NCBI GenBank assembly: GCA_023548195.1 | Contig: JAJHZJ010000416.1 | Span: 2,268,896 to 2,332,895, forward strand | Direction: 5' to 3' | DNA length: 64,000 nt | Origin: Bettongia penicillata ogilbyi | Lineage: Eukaryota; Chordata; Mammalia; Diprotodontia; Potoroidae | Shown: positions 24,620 through 36,034 of the stretch, piece by piece | How positions within the stretch are numbered: position 1 is the first letter of the stretch | How the letters are laid out: each line of letters opens with the position of its first letter | Notes under the pieces: generated by a model | Told to the model about the DNA's origin: nothing | Database searches by the model: none | What the model saw: only the letters and a program-made list of their open reading frames with translations | Program-made: the position numbers and the translations under genes

Positions 24620-25615
24620 TTTTTACAAACAAAAAACAAAAAAGCAGAGACTAAAGTGACTTGCTTTCTCTTTGTCTGAAGGAACCTAGCCTTTGTTTGG
24701 GAGGGTGCTAAAAATTCCAAGTGACCTATTCAAACACTCATTCATGATTTATGACACTGTAAACCAATTTGCCTGATAAGGGATATCATGCTTAAGTTCC
24801 CAGCATTGGCCCATGGGAGTTACTATTATTTCTGGGGACACTAGTGTTGACTTACAGTCCTCAAACTGATTAATCCCCAGGATTGAGTTATAAAGTATCT
24901 CAAGTTTGTTTCCCTTGAGGCTCTCTTTTGAATTCATCACTTTTGTGAAAACTGTCAGGAAGCCCAAAACTCTCATCTTAATTAGCCCAGTTATTGAGCC
25001 AGGATCATAATTAGCTGAATACCCATTGTTCATTTTACTTAGGAAACTCAGAGTGCTTTCTAACCATGAGTTAATTAATTAGGCAAGGTTATGTTCAGTC
25101 ACATTTATCTCTGCGATAATCACCCAAGTCAACTAAGGACAGAGAGTTTCAGAATGTCCTTGCTTGGTGTGATTGGACTCAAAAAACTGAACAATATGCT
25201 TTGTTTTTTATTTTTTAAACTGGAATTTTGCTTTTATTTTTCAACAGAAGGATAGAATGTTCTATCTGTACAAGAAACTTCTGTTACACAGTGATTCAAA
25301 TATCTTCTGGCCCATTTTCAAGCTAAATCTCCCTTTATGACCATTTTTAAAAGAAAGTTTCCAGCTACCTCTGAAAGGGAATGAGCAGTCTGCCAGGCAG
25401 GTTATCCTGCTGAAGGGATTATGTGATCCAGCCATTGTTTTAAAACTTGACCTCTATCAGGACTGTTTTTTAGCTCACGTGGTGGGGGGAAAGTCCAAGT
25501 AATTATGTATTACCTTTTACAAGCAAAGTTGAGGACTGTAGAACGTAAAGCTAGAAAACACCAGGCACTTTTTTTGAAATATTGATCAGATTGGGTCATG
25601 TTGCTAGAAAATAAC
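24620..25615. other. Intergenic, nothing recognised
   Basis: No repeat or coding block I can name. Confidence 0.4.
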
Positions 25616-25619
25616 ACAG

Positions 25620-25865
25620 GTTTATGGAATTTTTGTGCTGGAAGGGACTCTAAAGATCACTCATCTAATCCAACATTCTCATTTTATAGATAAAGAAACT
25701 GAGATAGAGGGTGGGGAAGCAGTGTGCCCGTTGCAACATATCTTGTACATTGCTGGGTTGGGACTAGAACTCACATCTGGTTCCCAATGCACCCTGTCAT
25801 CTCAGAGCATAGTCTGAAGGACTAAGAGAGTAAATTTTGCCCGAGGTCACACAGCCAGCATGTGT
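25620..25865 (+). repeat. L3/MIR-type repeat
   Basis: Contains GCTGGAAGGGACTCTAAAGA, CATTTTATAGATAAAGAAAC and CCGAGGTCACACAGCCAGCA, a dispersed ancient repeat seen again near 46370 and 61860. Confidence 0.5.
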
Positions 25866-25869
25866 GAGA

Positions 25870-26450
25870 GACAAGGTGTTTCTGGTTTTCCTCTCTGGCC
25901 ACAGCTACTTCTTATTCAGCATTAGTGCCAAAAGCGATCTTCAGCCAGAATGGTTGTCCATCAAGAGAATGAAATGGATGGATGAGAGGGAGTAGGAAAA
26001 TAAATTTGGAAGAAATATTTTAAGGTGCTTGAGGGCTAAAAGACCTCCAGAGGAACAACAAATGAAGAAATTTTAAAACCCCTCAAAAAATTTTTAGTGG
26101 AGAAAGAGGTAATTTCCTTTCAAAGTCTGTTTAATTGAACCATTTATATCCATGGTAAGCAGGCAAAAGCACTTGCTTTTCAACCTTATTGCTTATACAG
26201 TATCCTGAGCATGTCATAACTGTCCCATGAAACGTATCTAATTGTCTCTTATTATTTAATTAACCTCTTATCACAATAGGAGGATGATTGAATTGAACCA
26301 GAAACAAATGAATTATCATAACTTTTATGTACATATTCACCCATCCTCTAAGTATCTGTGCAGTTAAGGTAAGGGAGGAGGAGAGATATCTGCGGGGTTT
26401 ATGAAGAAGAATGAAATGGTAGTTTTCCTTTCAATTTTTTAAGAAGAAAT
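25870..26450. other. Intergenic, nothing recognised
   Basis: AT-rich, no named repeat. Confidence 0.4.
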
Positions 26451-26454
26451 GAGG

Positions 26455-28645
26455 AGTTGGAGCCAATACTGCAGAATGAACATTTCTGCTGAGCTCTCCC
26501 AACCCAAGCCTCTAAACTCTAAGCCTTTAATAAGCCCATCAAGCCTTCCCCTGCCGTCCCCCCCACACCCACCCAAAAGGCCACAATAAGTCATTTTCCC
26601 AGGACAGGACAACCTAAGAGGACAGAAAACAATTCTATGGATACTGGGGTGGAGGCTGGATAGGAGGGCAGTGCAACAGAAGTGGAACCAGTTTGGAATT
26701 GTAGGTGGCAGCACCAACGGGACAGGCAACAGCTATGGTAGAGCACCTAGTGCCCTAAGAGGATAAAGGGACTCAATAGCTGGTCAGAAGATTACAGGGG
26801 ACTCCTGTGCTAGCACTGGGTGCAGTGCCAGGCACAACTTGGCAGTTCCTTTGCCCATTACCCTGTTTCAGGTCACAGTTCCAGGGTGGAGAGAAGTGCA
26901 GGCATAAGGGAGCAGAAGCCCTGCTTGGGTAAGAACTAGAGCTCACAATAAGAGGATGGTGACCAGAACTTTCCCTGGATCACACCACCCTGGAAACACT
27001 GAAAACTTACAGGCCCCCAGAAAGAGCTACAGAAGCTCAGGTTAGCCACCCCACCCCCACCCCACAGAGGTGAGCAAAGCTTGACTCCAATATCAAGTCT
27101 AAAGTCAAGAAACATGCTGGAAAAATGAGCAAACAAGAACAATAACACAAAAAAACTGAACTATAAAAAGCTATTGTGTTGACGGGGAAGATTAATATAC
27201 AAACTCAGAAGAAAATAATGACTTGAAGACATCTACAAGAAAAGCCTCAAAGAAAAATGCAGATTCAGCATAAATTCAACGTGAATTTCTAAAAGGGCTT
27301 AAAGGAGCAAAAAAAATTTAAAAATCAAATATGAATGGTAGAGGAAAAACTAGGAAAAGAAATGAAAGGCAAAAAAAATTATGAAAGAAAACTAATGTTT
27401 GGTAAAAAAGGCACAAAAAATACTGAATAATGCTTTTAAAAATCAGAATTGGTCAGGGGAAACTAATGACTGACAATTCAATAAACAAAAAAAAAGTTAA
27501 AAAAACTGGAAAAAATAGAAAAAAAATGTGAAATATTTCACAGGAAAAACAACTGACCTAGAAAATAGAGCAAGGAGAGATAATTTAAGAATTATTCTAC
27601 TATCTGAAAGCCATGATCAAAAAAGAAAAAAGAGCCTAGAGACCATATTTCACAATTCCATTCAGTTGTTAATGTGACCACATTTTCCTTCACGATATAA
27701 CCATCCCTCTAAGTTGTATACAATTCTCATTTCTTTCTCCTTTTCTTTTTGATTGTCTTCTTTAAGATGAGAGGTCATCAGTTCTTTGGACACAATCAAA
27801 ACACTGCCATCTCAGCTATAGAGAAGAGCATATTGGTTGGGGCTGACAGGCTTCTTTGACATCATATTTCAAGAAATTATAATGGAAAACTGCCCAGATA
27901 GTTTGACTTAGAGGGTAAAGTAAAAATTGAAAGAATCCACTAATAACCTCCCAAAAATCATCCTAAAATGAAAACTCCCAAGAATATTATAGCCAAATTC
28001 CAGAGCTCCCTAGAAAAGGAGAAAATACTGAAAGCAGCCAGAAAGAAATAATTCAAATACTGTAGTGCCACATTCAGGCTCACACAAGATTTAGCAGCTA
28101 CCTATAAAGAAGAGGAAGGCTGGGAATGTGACACTCTGGAAGGCAAAGGAGTTAGGATTGCAATAAAGAATAACCTACCCAACAAAACTGAGCATAATCC
28201 TACAGGGGGAAAATAGGGATTTAATGAAATAGAGGACTTTGAAATGTTCCTGATGGAGAGATCAGAGCTGAATAGAAAATCTGACATTTCAGCATAAAAC
28301 TCAAGAGAAGCAAAGAAAAGATGAACATGAATGAAAAAATCATAAGAAACTTCATAAGGCTAAACTATTTACATTTCTATATGGGAATATGATACATGTA
28401 ACTCCTAACAACTTTGTCCTCATTAGGGCAATTAGAAGAACTGTGTGAGTCTGTTATGTTGAGATGATCTCAAAAAAGAGGAAGGAAGGGTGAGAAAGAG
28501 GGATTCACTGAGAAAAGGGGGAGGAGAGGAAGAATGGGGGAAATTATCTCACATATTTTTACAATGGAGGGGAAAAATGGGTGAGAGACAGCAGGCAATG
28601 CTCAAACCTCATTCTCATCTGAACTGTTTTGAAAAGGGAAGAATA
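26455..28645 (+). mobile_element. L1/HAL1-like 5' UTR and ORF1 region, interrupted
   Basis: Begins near GGAGCCAATACTGCAGAATG, followed by GCTGAGCTCTCCCAACCC. An A-rich ORF1 coiled-coil region lies at about 27.1-27.6 kb. ORF1 C-terminal phrases follow at 27.9-28.3 kb (CCAGAGCTCCCTAGAAAAG, AAAATACTGAAAGCAGCC, GAGCATAATCCTACAGGG). Bases 27650-27870 fit poorly and may be an insertion. Reading frames are broken. Confidence 0.7.
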
Positions 28646-28658
28646 TATACACAAACAC

Positions 28659-28660
<2 letters not shown>

Positions 28661-28738
<78 letters not shown>
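28661..28738 (+). repeat. (AG)39 microsatellite
   Basis: Seventy-eight bases of uninterrupted AG. It lies directly after the HAL1-like 3' part, in sequence that also carries GGAAGGAAGGGTGAGAAAG. Confidence 0.97.
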
Positions 28739-28740
<2 letters not shown>

Positions 28741-28779
28741 GGGTATATAACCAGAAGATTCCTAGTTAACTTGGGTTTC

Positions 28780-29245
28780 ACTGGCTAGATTCCTTCCCTC
28801 CCCTCATACACTGGAGGACACTAGGCCCCTGCCTCAGGGCTTTCTTCTGGACCCTCCTGGCTTCTGAGTGATTATCAGTAGTAGCTCCTGTCGTTTCCCT
28901 CTCAGCCTAATGCCTTTCTTTTTCTTTGCCTTATTAAAGGGTCCACTCCCAGGCTACCTCCTAAACAGGCCTATTCAATGAATGGGTGTGACTTCACCCT
29001 AAGTGAGCATGTAAATAGACCTTGGCCTAAAGGGGCCAAGGTCTCCCAGTGCACCCTGGGTCATTTCCAGTCATCCTGATGAGTATCTGGTCACTGGATT
29101 CAGATGGCTCTGGAGGATAAGTGAGGCTGGTGTCTTTGCACAGCCCTCCCTCATTCAAAACAAAGTCAAGTGCAAATCGTGTCATCATTTCTCTGATGGC
29201 ATGGTCTTCTTAGATGGCAATGAAGGATGAACACAACAATAACAA
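28780..29245 (+). mobile_element. Repeat with RTE-type 3' tail
   Basis: The tail CCAGTCATCCTGATGAGTAT, ATTCAGATGGCTCTGGAGGA and AAGTGAGGCTGGTG, ending GATGGCATGGTCTTCTTAGA and TGAAGGATGAACACAACAA, is the sense version of the reversed tails at 33.93, 38.95 and 45.81 kb. The 5' part is not identified. Confidence 0.6.
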
Positions 29246-29329
29246 TCTTACACAAAGAAGAGAATGAACTAGGAGAAAGATAGTGTTAAGAAAGAAGGTT
29301 ATATTAAAGGAGGCAGTAATAAAAAAAAA

Positions 29330-30545
29330 ATTAAACAGATTTTTGAGTAGAAGATAGGAAAAAAGATAAATGAAAGAGAATAGGATGGAGAGAAATACAC
29401 TATTAGGAATCATAGCTATAAATATGAATGGGATGAACTCATCCAGGAAACAGAAGTACGTGGCAGAATGGATCAGAAACCAGAATCAAACAATATGTTG
29501 TTCACAAAAGATACACTTGGAACTGAAAGACACATACACAGAGTTAAAATAAGGCACTGGAAGAGAATCTGTTACGCTTCAGCTGAGGTAAAAAGGCAAG
29601 GGCTAGCAATACACAAAACAAAAACAAAAATAGACTTAATTAACAGAGATAATTAAGGAAACTACATTTTGCCCAAAGGTACCTTAGACGATGAAGTAAT
29701 ATCTATACTGAACATATATACATCAAATTTCATAGTATCTAAATTCTTGAAGGAAAAGTGAAATCAATTACCAGAGAAAATAGAGGATAAAACTATACTA
29801 GGGGAGAACCCTCCATATATATCATTCTTAGACCTAGATAAATTAAATCATAAAATTAATAAGAAAGAAGGCAAGGAAATGAACAGAATTTTGGAAGAGT
29901 AAGATATTATAGCTCTCTGGAGAGTACTGAATGGGAATAGAAAGAAACATCCATATTTCTTAGATATAATTGCACCTTCACATAAAAAAAAATGACCTAT
30001 ATATATCAGGGCAAAAAACACCGCACAAACAAATGCAGAAAAGCAGAAATATTAGACGCACGCTTTTCAGACTATGATGATAAATTAAATTTAACAAAGG
30101 GCTATGGAAGCATAGATTAAAAGCTAACTGGAAACAATAATATAATTCTGAAGAAATAAGTGGATCAAAGAAAAAATCATAGAAACAATCAATAATTTCA
30201 TTTAAAAAAATGACAAGACAAAATTTAAAATTTGTGAGATACAAAGTAGTACTTAAGGGAAAATTTACATCCCTAAATTCTTACATCAATGAACAGAAAA
30301 AGAGTAGACCAATGAATTGGGCATGCAATTAAAAAAAAAAACCAGAAAAAATATCCCCTATTAAACACCAAAATAGAAATCCTGAAAACCAAAGGAGAGA
30401 CTAATAAAAACTAAAAGTTAAAGAACCACAGAAATAATAAAGCTGTTTTTATTTTGAAAAAACCCAATAAAACAGATAAAACATTGGTTAACTTGATTTA
30501 AAAAAGGAAAAAAACCCAAATTACCAGTATCAAAAATACAAAGGA
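29330..30545 (+). mobile_element. L1 ORF2 endonuclease region
   Basis: Broken frames translate to endonuclease phrases: MNGMNSSRKQKYVAEWIRNQ, QKIHLELKDTYTE and YASAEVKRQGLAIHKTKT, aligning with L1 ORF2 (LQETHL, A-V-A-I-L blocks). The region continues to the EN-RT spacer (CATCAATGAACAGAAAAAG) and stops before the reverse transcriptase. It is dead. It may be the downstream part of the element at 26455-28645. Confidence 0.75.
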
Positions 30546-30734
30546 TTCTCTTTATGTATGTAGATAGTAATTAAATCCCATCAAGCTTGCACTTCTTTTA
30601 AGATCTCAATATTTTTTTGTCTCCTTACCTGCCTTTCGTCCTTCTGTGGTTTCATAACTGTGATGGAAGTGGAAATCAGTTCATCAGAAAAGTACAGATC
30701 AACTCCCTTCCCCATCAAACAAAACAAAACAAAG

Positions 30735-31255
30735 CAATTTCAAGAGGGAGAAAGTGTTAACAAATGGATTTGGGGGATGGAATCAAGAAAGGCCTCTTGT
30801 AGGAGACGGCAGCATATTTGTTTGTGCTTTGAAGGAAGCTGGGGATTCTTTAAGGCTAAAGTGGAGAGGTAGTGTATTCTAAGTATGAAGGAACAGAAGA
30901 GAGGTAGAAAGTAGTGGAATATGATGTGGAATGGCTAACAGCTCAGTTTGAATGGAACTGAGAGAATGTGAATGAGAGTAATATGAAATACAAATGGAGA
31001 AGTCAGTCAGAATCAGATTATAGAGGACTTTTAAATGCCAGTATGAAGATTTTTTATCCTACAGACAATAGAGATCCATTGGAGATTTTTGAGGGTGCAG
31101 GTGCCATAATCAGATCTGTGTTTTAGGAATATCAATTTAGCATCTGTGTGAAAGATGGGACTGGAATGGGGAGAAACTGGAAGCAGGGAGACCATTTAGG
31201 ATATTATTGTAATAAATCAAGGAAGAAGTGATGAAAGTTTGAACTATGATTTATG
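30735..31255 (-). mobile_element. L2 LINE fragment, reverse orientation
   Basis: Carries the reverse complement of the L2 3' part: ATAATCAGATCTGTGTTTTA, GGAGAAACTGGAAGCAGGGA and TTATTGTAATAAATCAAGGA. Compare the sense copy near 50140 (GTAGGTCTGATCATGTTGCC). Confidence 0.7.
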
Positions 31256-31259
31256 TTTA

Positions 31260-32420
31260 CTCCAATCTCCTACTTGATTTTTCTTCCTCCTTAGCATTTG
31301 TGGCTGCCTCACTATTTCCTCTTCTCCCCCAACTGGATTTGGTGGGTGAACAGTGCATTTGGTGACTAATACCACCTTTTAAAGAAAAAAGTTTTGGGGC
31401 TTTCTGTTTAAAGAAGATAAAAGTACTTGTCTGGAGTCCCTATAATCAGTGGAATTCTGTGTAATCTGCATATGTGCTCTGTGGTCTAAATCAAATAAAT
31501 TAATACAGGCAAAGTACTTCTTAAACCCTCTCAAAACCCCAGTAGCCTTGACAGAAGCCCATTGTCTAATGACAGTCACATCTTGTGGTATGGGAGGAAC
31601 CATACCTGTGAATAGGGAGGAAGCCTTATAATAAGAAAAACAAAAAGAGTCTGTTCACTGGTTTAGTGAATGGTATCAGGAATGGCTCTGATTTCCTTAA
31701 GTCAAAGAAACTCAATGAATTTTATCAAAATGAAATGATCCAAGAGTTGATGTTAGTAAAATTTGGCAGGTACATTTACAAAGAGCCATTGTAGCTGCTT
31801 TTACCATATTAAAAAATGAAAGACAATAGTGCTTTTAACCTGAAAAACAAGTTTATTATTAAGGTTTGTGACAGGGGTAGGATTTTCACTAATTTAAGAC
31901 TACTTCGATATTTTAATAAGAGCACAGACTTATGGTCTTTTTGGTAAAGGAAACTTAAGCCTAAAATTGTTAAGTTCCCTTAGTAGAATCCCTCCTCCAC
32001 CTTTTTTTTTTTTTAATAATTTTGGTTTTTCCTTCTCAATATGGAGTTCTTTGCTGAATGGAAAAAAAAATACTTTCATGTAGGATTTGTAGAGAACTGT
32101 TTAACACTGATGCAAATTTTTATTTCCCTAAAACCTTAACAAAGAAAAACAAATTTACTCTTTAGAAAATTCCTTTCATTTCATACGTGAAACAGAATTG
32201 ATTGGAAAGTCCTAGACCCAATACCATTCTTAGGATGTGACACAATGAATCCTTATTACTCAAGGAATTCTTGTTCTAATTATATCCATTTAAGTCTTTT
32301 TGTATAGTTAACTAAATGATCCCTTGTTTTTCTGTCAAAGGAACCTACTTCCAAAAAACGCCACAACAGAATACCTTTTATCTTCCTCTACTCTCCTTTG
32401 ACTGATCAACCACTATTTAA
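31260..32420. other. Intergenic, nothing recognised
   Basis: AT-rich sequence, no named repeat, stops in all frames. Confidence 0.4.
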
Positions 32421-32427
32421 GAATAAC

Positions 32428-32680
32428 AATTTTTAACCAGAGTGAAGTGGATAGAGTGATGAACCTGGAGTCAGGAAGATAAAATTCTGCCTAAGACACT
32501 TGTTTGCTGTGGGACCCTGGGCAAGTCATTTAACTTTTACCTCAGTTTCTTTCACTGTAAAATGGGGATAATAATAGTACCTATCATTCATGGTTGTTAT
32601 AAGGATCAAATAAGATAATATCTGCAAAGTACTTAGCATAGTATTTAGTACATAGTAGGCACTTAATGAATCCTTTCTTC
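32428..32680 (+). repeat. MIR/THER1-type SINE, near full length
   Basis: Head ACCTGGAGTCAGGAAGATAA, middle GGGACCCTGGGCAAGTCATT, AAAATGGGGATAATAATAGT, and 3' tail CATAGTAGGCACTTAATGAA, the L2-type end used by this family. Confidence 0.8.
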
Positions 32681-32737
32681 TATTTCTCCTTCTTCCCCCT
32701 TTTTCTTCCTTTCTTCTTTGCTTCCTTCCTCTCTTCC

Positions 32738-32893
32738 TCCCTTCCTCAAACTTTTTTTTGATAATTGTATTTCACTATAATTGATTTCCGCTTAGTTCCC
32801 CGTATTTTCTTTCATACACTTACAAACATTTTTCTGACACTAAGTTGCCAAAGGAGTTCATGACATAATAACGATTAAGAACATCTGCTTTAG
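32738..32893 (-). mobile_element. Small hAT-like DNA transposon relic, copy A
   Basis: Contains TTTTTTTTGATAATTGTATTTC, GTTGCCAAAGGAGTTCATGA and ATTAAGAACATC. It is homologous to 47085-47262 in the same orientation and to 48961-49134 in the opposite one. Strand is relative to copy 48961-49134. Confidence 0.55.
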
Positions 32894-32924
32894 AAAGCCA
32901 TTGGAATGTTCTCATTTGCAAGAT

Positions 32925-33235
32925 TATAGAATGTTAGGATGGGAAGGTAACCTGAGATATGCCCAAATTTACAAGAATAGTTTTTCAGAAGGGAAAACTG
33001 ATCCAAAGAGATAAAGTGACTTATTTGAGGTTACACACAAGAATGTACTTAGCTGGCTTCAAATAATGTTAATCAAAGCTTACATTTGCATAACATATTG
33101 AATATATTACCATGTTTTGTCTTCATAATATTCTGGTGCTGTTACACTACAGATAAGGCTCAGAGAAGTTATGTGACTTGCTTTGTCATAGAGATAGTAA
33201 GTATCTGCTGCAGCAAAAATATAAACCCATTTCTT
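32925..33235 (+). repeat. L3/MIR-type fragments
   Basis: AAAACTGATCCAAAGAGATA and AAGTGACTTATTTGAGGTTA, then GATAAGGCTCAGAGAAGTTA and TGTGACTTGCTTTGTCA: two old MIR-related pieces side by side. Confidence 0.5.
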
Positions 33236-33301
33236 TGGGTTTATTCTTTATGATTTTCTTTCTTTCCGATTCTCAGTCCAGCATCCTCAACGTCTTCCTT
33301 C

Positions 33302-33345
33302 ATTGTAAATATATATATATATATGTATGTATACATACGTATATT
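33302..33345. repeat. TA/TGTA low-complexity
   Basis: AATATATATATATATATG followed by TATGTATACATACGTATAT. Confidence 0.85.
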
Positions 33346-33347
33346 TC

Positions 33348-33582
33348 AATAATGTTTTTAGTTACGTCTGACTTTGCGGCCCCATTTGGAGTTTTCTTGG
33401 CAAAGATACTGGAGTAGTTTGTCCATTTCTTTCTGCTGCTTATTTTTATAGATGAGGAAACTGAGGAAAATAGGGTTAAGTGACTTGCCCAGGGTCAGGC
33501 AGCTAGTGTCTTTGGTTAAATTTGAACTCAGGTCCACTTGACTCCAGGGCTGGCACTCTATCCACTGTGCCACCTAAAAATT
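33348..33582 (-). mobile_element. CORE-SINE (Mar1/SINE1 type), reverse
   Basis: Reverse-complement phrases in order: GTTTTCTTGGCAAAGATACT, GATGAGGAAACTGAGG, AAGTGACTTGCCCAGGGTCA, GACTCCAGGGCTGGCACTCT and CCACTGTGCCACCTA. Nearly complete. Confidence 0.85.
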
Positions 33583-33684
33583 TTTACCCCAAGCAAATAA
33601 CTTTAGTTATTCAATGGAAATACTAGTTTATGAGTGTGGATAACTCCTCTATAAATCACAACAAAAATACACCTCATCCTGTGC

Positions 33685-33925
33685 AAATAATGATGACAAC
33701 TAATATTTATATAGTGCTTTACAGTTTGCAAAACATGTTACATAGATTAGCTCATTAGATCCTCACTATTATCCTCTATCTACAGATGCAGAAAGTGAGC
33801 CTGAGAGGTTAAAGTGATTTTCTCAGGATCACAGAGCTGTTATGTATTGGGGTAGGATTTGAATTCAGGTCTTCCTGACTCCAAGTCCAGGCGTCTATCT
33901 GCTTAGACCTATCTTTATTACATGT
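33685..33925 (+). repeat. MIR-family SINE
   Basis: ATTTATATAGTGCTTTACAG, ATTAGCTCATTAGATCCTCA, GGATTTGAATTCAGGTCTTC and CCTGACTCCAAGTCCAG, in MIR order. Confidence 0.75.
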
Positions 33926-33927
33926 TG

Positions 33928-34115
33928 TTGTCTGTCCTTCCTTCTTGAAGAGGACCATGGCATCAGGAAGATGATGCCCTAACACGCAAGGGAATTAGAT
34001 TTAAGTGAGGGAGGGCTGTGCAGAGTTATCAGGCTGACCACCTTGGGTGGAGTCATTGAGAAAGTCATGCACAGGATTGGAAACGTTAGAATTTGCCAAG
34101 TTGGAGGCAGTGTTG
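33928..34115 (-). mobile_element. Repeat with RTE-type 3' tail, reverse
   Basis: Starts TTGTTGTCTGTCCTTCCTTC, TTGAAGAGGACCATGGCATC, and continues AAGTGAGGGAGGGCTGTGCA, the reverse complement of the tail at 29050-29245. Confidence 0.65.
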
Positions 34116-34119
34116 GAAG

Positions 34120-34595
34120 TGGACCCCTGTGCCATTACCAAAAGGCAACGAGAGGATTTTCTCTACCACTCACTCCTTGCCCCCAACTCCACATGAGCCA
34201 TGTAACTTTGAAATGAAGCTACTGGACACTGCAGCCCCCACAAAGGACACACTCCAGACAGATGGACAGACAGATACAAAAACACTCATCCACAGGAACA
34301 AGCAGCTTCGAAGAGCATGACCCTTCCAGTCAGAGGCACAGACTGGGCAGCCTAGCTGTGGGTGAGGAGCACATTCTGGGAGCATCTTGGAGTGCCTGCC
34401 CAGCAGAGATCCTGTGCAGCAGAGAGGAGATAGATAAGCTAGCTGGGTCAAGCACTCCAGGAAGAGAGAAGGGCCCTTTAGAGGGCACTAACTCTTAGGG
34501 AGATTTTCCTTCTATCAAACTCAAATCAGCACCTTTGCTCATAGTTCCGCCCTTTGGAGCCTAGGTAAACTCTTCTAACCTCCCTTCTATAACAG
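34120..34595. other. Proximal upstream flank of C1D, nothing recognised
   Basis: Moderate GC, no named repeat and no supported gene. Confidence 0.4.
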
Positions 34596-34599
34596 TCTT

Positions 34600-34880
34600 T
34601 CAAATATTTGCAGTTAACTACCATCAGATTAATGATCTGGCAACTTCTTACAATAGGTCTCCTGTATTATCCCTCATACCAAAATGACTTTGTATTTACA
34701 GTCCCATCCTACACTAAAACTACCTTACATTTGCATTTGCTTTGTATATATTTTGTGATAACTTCGGGCACGCTCCTCCCTCCCTCCCCCCAGAACGCAA
34801 TCTTCTTGAGGAGAGGTAATACTTCGTTATTGTGTCTTGGCTCCCGCAGTGCCTAAAGTAGCGTTCATGCCTGGCATTGG
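34600..34880 (+). repeat. L2 3'-end fragment next to the CpG island
   Basis: ACAGTCCCATCCTACACTA, AACGCAATCTTCTTGAGGAG and AGTGCCTAAAGTAGCGTTCA follow the L2 3' end (clear boundary loss, many substitutions). Confidence 0.5.
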
Positions 34881-35538
34881 GAGGAGGCTGAGTGGAGGGA
34901 GTGGAGGGTACATACAGGCTTTGGATTTCGTGGGTGGGTGTTGGCGAGTCTGGGTGAGAAAGTTCACCCTACCACTTCTCTGTATACAGCAGGTGCTGAA
35001 CAGAAGCTCACTGAGAATGTCACTGCTCAGACGGGCAGAGTTGGCCCGGCGCACGCCGCTTCCTCCGCACTGTGTGTGCCCTCAGCGCCCGGGCGCTGGA
35101 AGTCATTTTCCTCCTTGGGGGTGTTCCAGAGATGAGCCTCGGACACTTTGTAGCATCTTTCCTAGGCCGCGTGCGCAGCGCTGGGTCTGCCTTTTGGCAC
35201 CCCAGGTCTCTGGGCTGCTGATGCGGACGGCGGCCGTCACCCGCGGTTCTGGGGATGCTACCGGGCAGCCAGAGCCGACAACTCGGCCCCTCTCGGAGCT
35301 CCGGAGGTGCTTCCATTCCAGGGGTGGCAAGGGCCCCACGCTGTCTGCACCTCCCTGCGCCTGTTTCTTGAGCTTCCCAAGTTTGGATTCCAAGGTTGAG
35401 GGGAGCTCTTGGAAGGGTCGGTTCTGCGAGCCCCGCGGGGGGAGGGGACGGCCTGGGCTGAGCTGGTCTGGAAGCACCCAGCGGGGCGAGGTCTTGAGTC
35501 CTAGGACCTGGATCTCTTCGTGGGCTACAGGTGCGAAG

Positions 35539-35544
35539 CGGAAG
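35539..35544 (+). promoter_or_regulatory. ETS core in CpG island
   Basis: CGGAAG, the ETS/GABP core, lies about 86 bases upstream of the CRE. A six-base match is weak on its own; its location in the island is the supporting point. Confidence 0.3.
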
Positions 35545-35577
35545 ACCCGCAATCGAGAGTTCGGCGCTCGGCCGATC

Positions 35578-35587
35578 GCGCCTGCGC
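35578..35587. promoter_or_regulatory. NRF1-like site
   Basis: GCGCCTGCGC differs from the NRF1 consensus GCGCATGCGC by one base. NRF1 sites are common just upstream of starts in CpG-island housekeeping promoters, which fits C1D. Confidence 0.45.
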
Positions 35588-35624
35588 TCCAGGCCGTCGC
35601 CGTCACTGGGCCTGCGCGGGGTGG

Positions 35625-35632
35625 TGACGTCA
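35625..35632. promoter_or_regulatory. Consensus CRE (CREB/ATF site)
   Basis: Perfect 8-base palindrome TGACGTCA. It is followed directly by TGGCG, so the last A also begins ATGGCG, which matches the YY1 core on the opposite strand reading. It lies about 50 bases before the inferred exon 1 donor, a normal place for a promoter-proximal CRE. Binding in vivo is not shown by sequence. Confidence 0.7.
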
Positions 35633-35649
35633 TGGCGTGGTGGCCGTGA
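35632..35649 (+). other. Possible five-codon upstream ORF in C1D exon 1
   Basis: ATG at 35632 reads M-A-W-W-P then TGA at 35647-35649. Its context has G at -3 and G at +4. No other ATG occurs between here and the donor, so after splicing it would lie about 35 bases upstream of the main start. It exists in the mRNA only if transcription begins upstream of 35632, which the sequence does not prove. Confidence 0.35.
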
Positions 35650-36034
35650 CCGGCTTCCCCCGGAGGAGCGAGTGCCAGACGAGGTGAGCTTTAGGCGGAG
35701 TGCTAGTCCGTCTTCGTGCCGGACGGGCACGTTCTTCCAACCTTTCCCCGCCTCCCCGGACCTGGTCCCTAGGTCTGGCCCATGGGCCAGGACCGTTTTT
35801 CCGGGCTCCCGCTCTTTGGGGAAACTGGAGCTGGCACTGCTTGCGGGCGCTCCGGGCCCTCGGCCCGTTGTCGCTTCCTGTTGCCTGGCAGCGCCGCCTT
35901 CCGAGCGGGAGGGAGACCCCGCTGCGCCCGGGGAGCTTCCTTCTCCGTCCCCTTCCCCTCCCCCTGCCTCTTTTCGTCTCCCCACTGTGGGGAGCTTGGG
36001 TATCGAGGCGGCAGCCAGTGTTGGGGTTGTCATC

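Larger units (their letters stand above)
35600..35683 (+). other. C1D: Inferred non-coding exon 1 of C1D (5' edge uncertain)
   Basis: The base string GACGAG|GTGAGC at 35678-35689 is the best donor-like site in the CpG island. Splicing it to exon 2 at 57161 gives GAGC before the start codon, a good Kozak context with A at -3. The transcription start is not visible directly: no TATA box is seen, as expected for a CpG-island promoter. I place it loosely near the CRE at 35625. The pairing with exon 2 across about 21.5 kb is an inference from orientation, the absence of any other gene between them, and the splice site. Confidence 0.6.
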
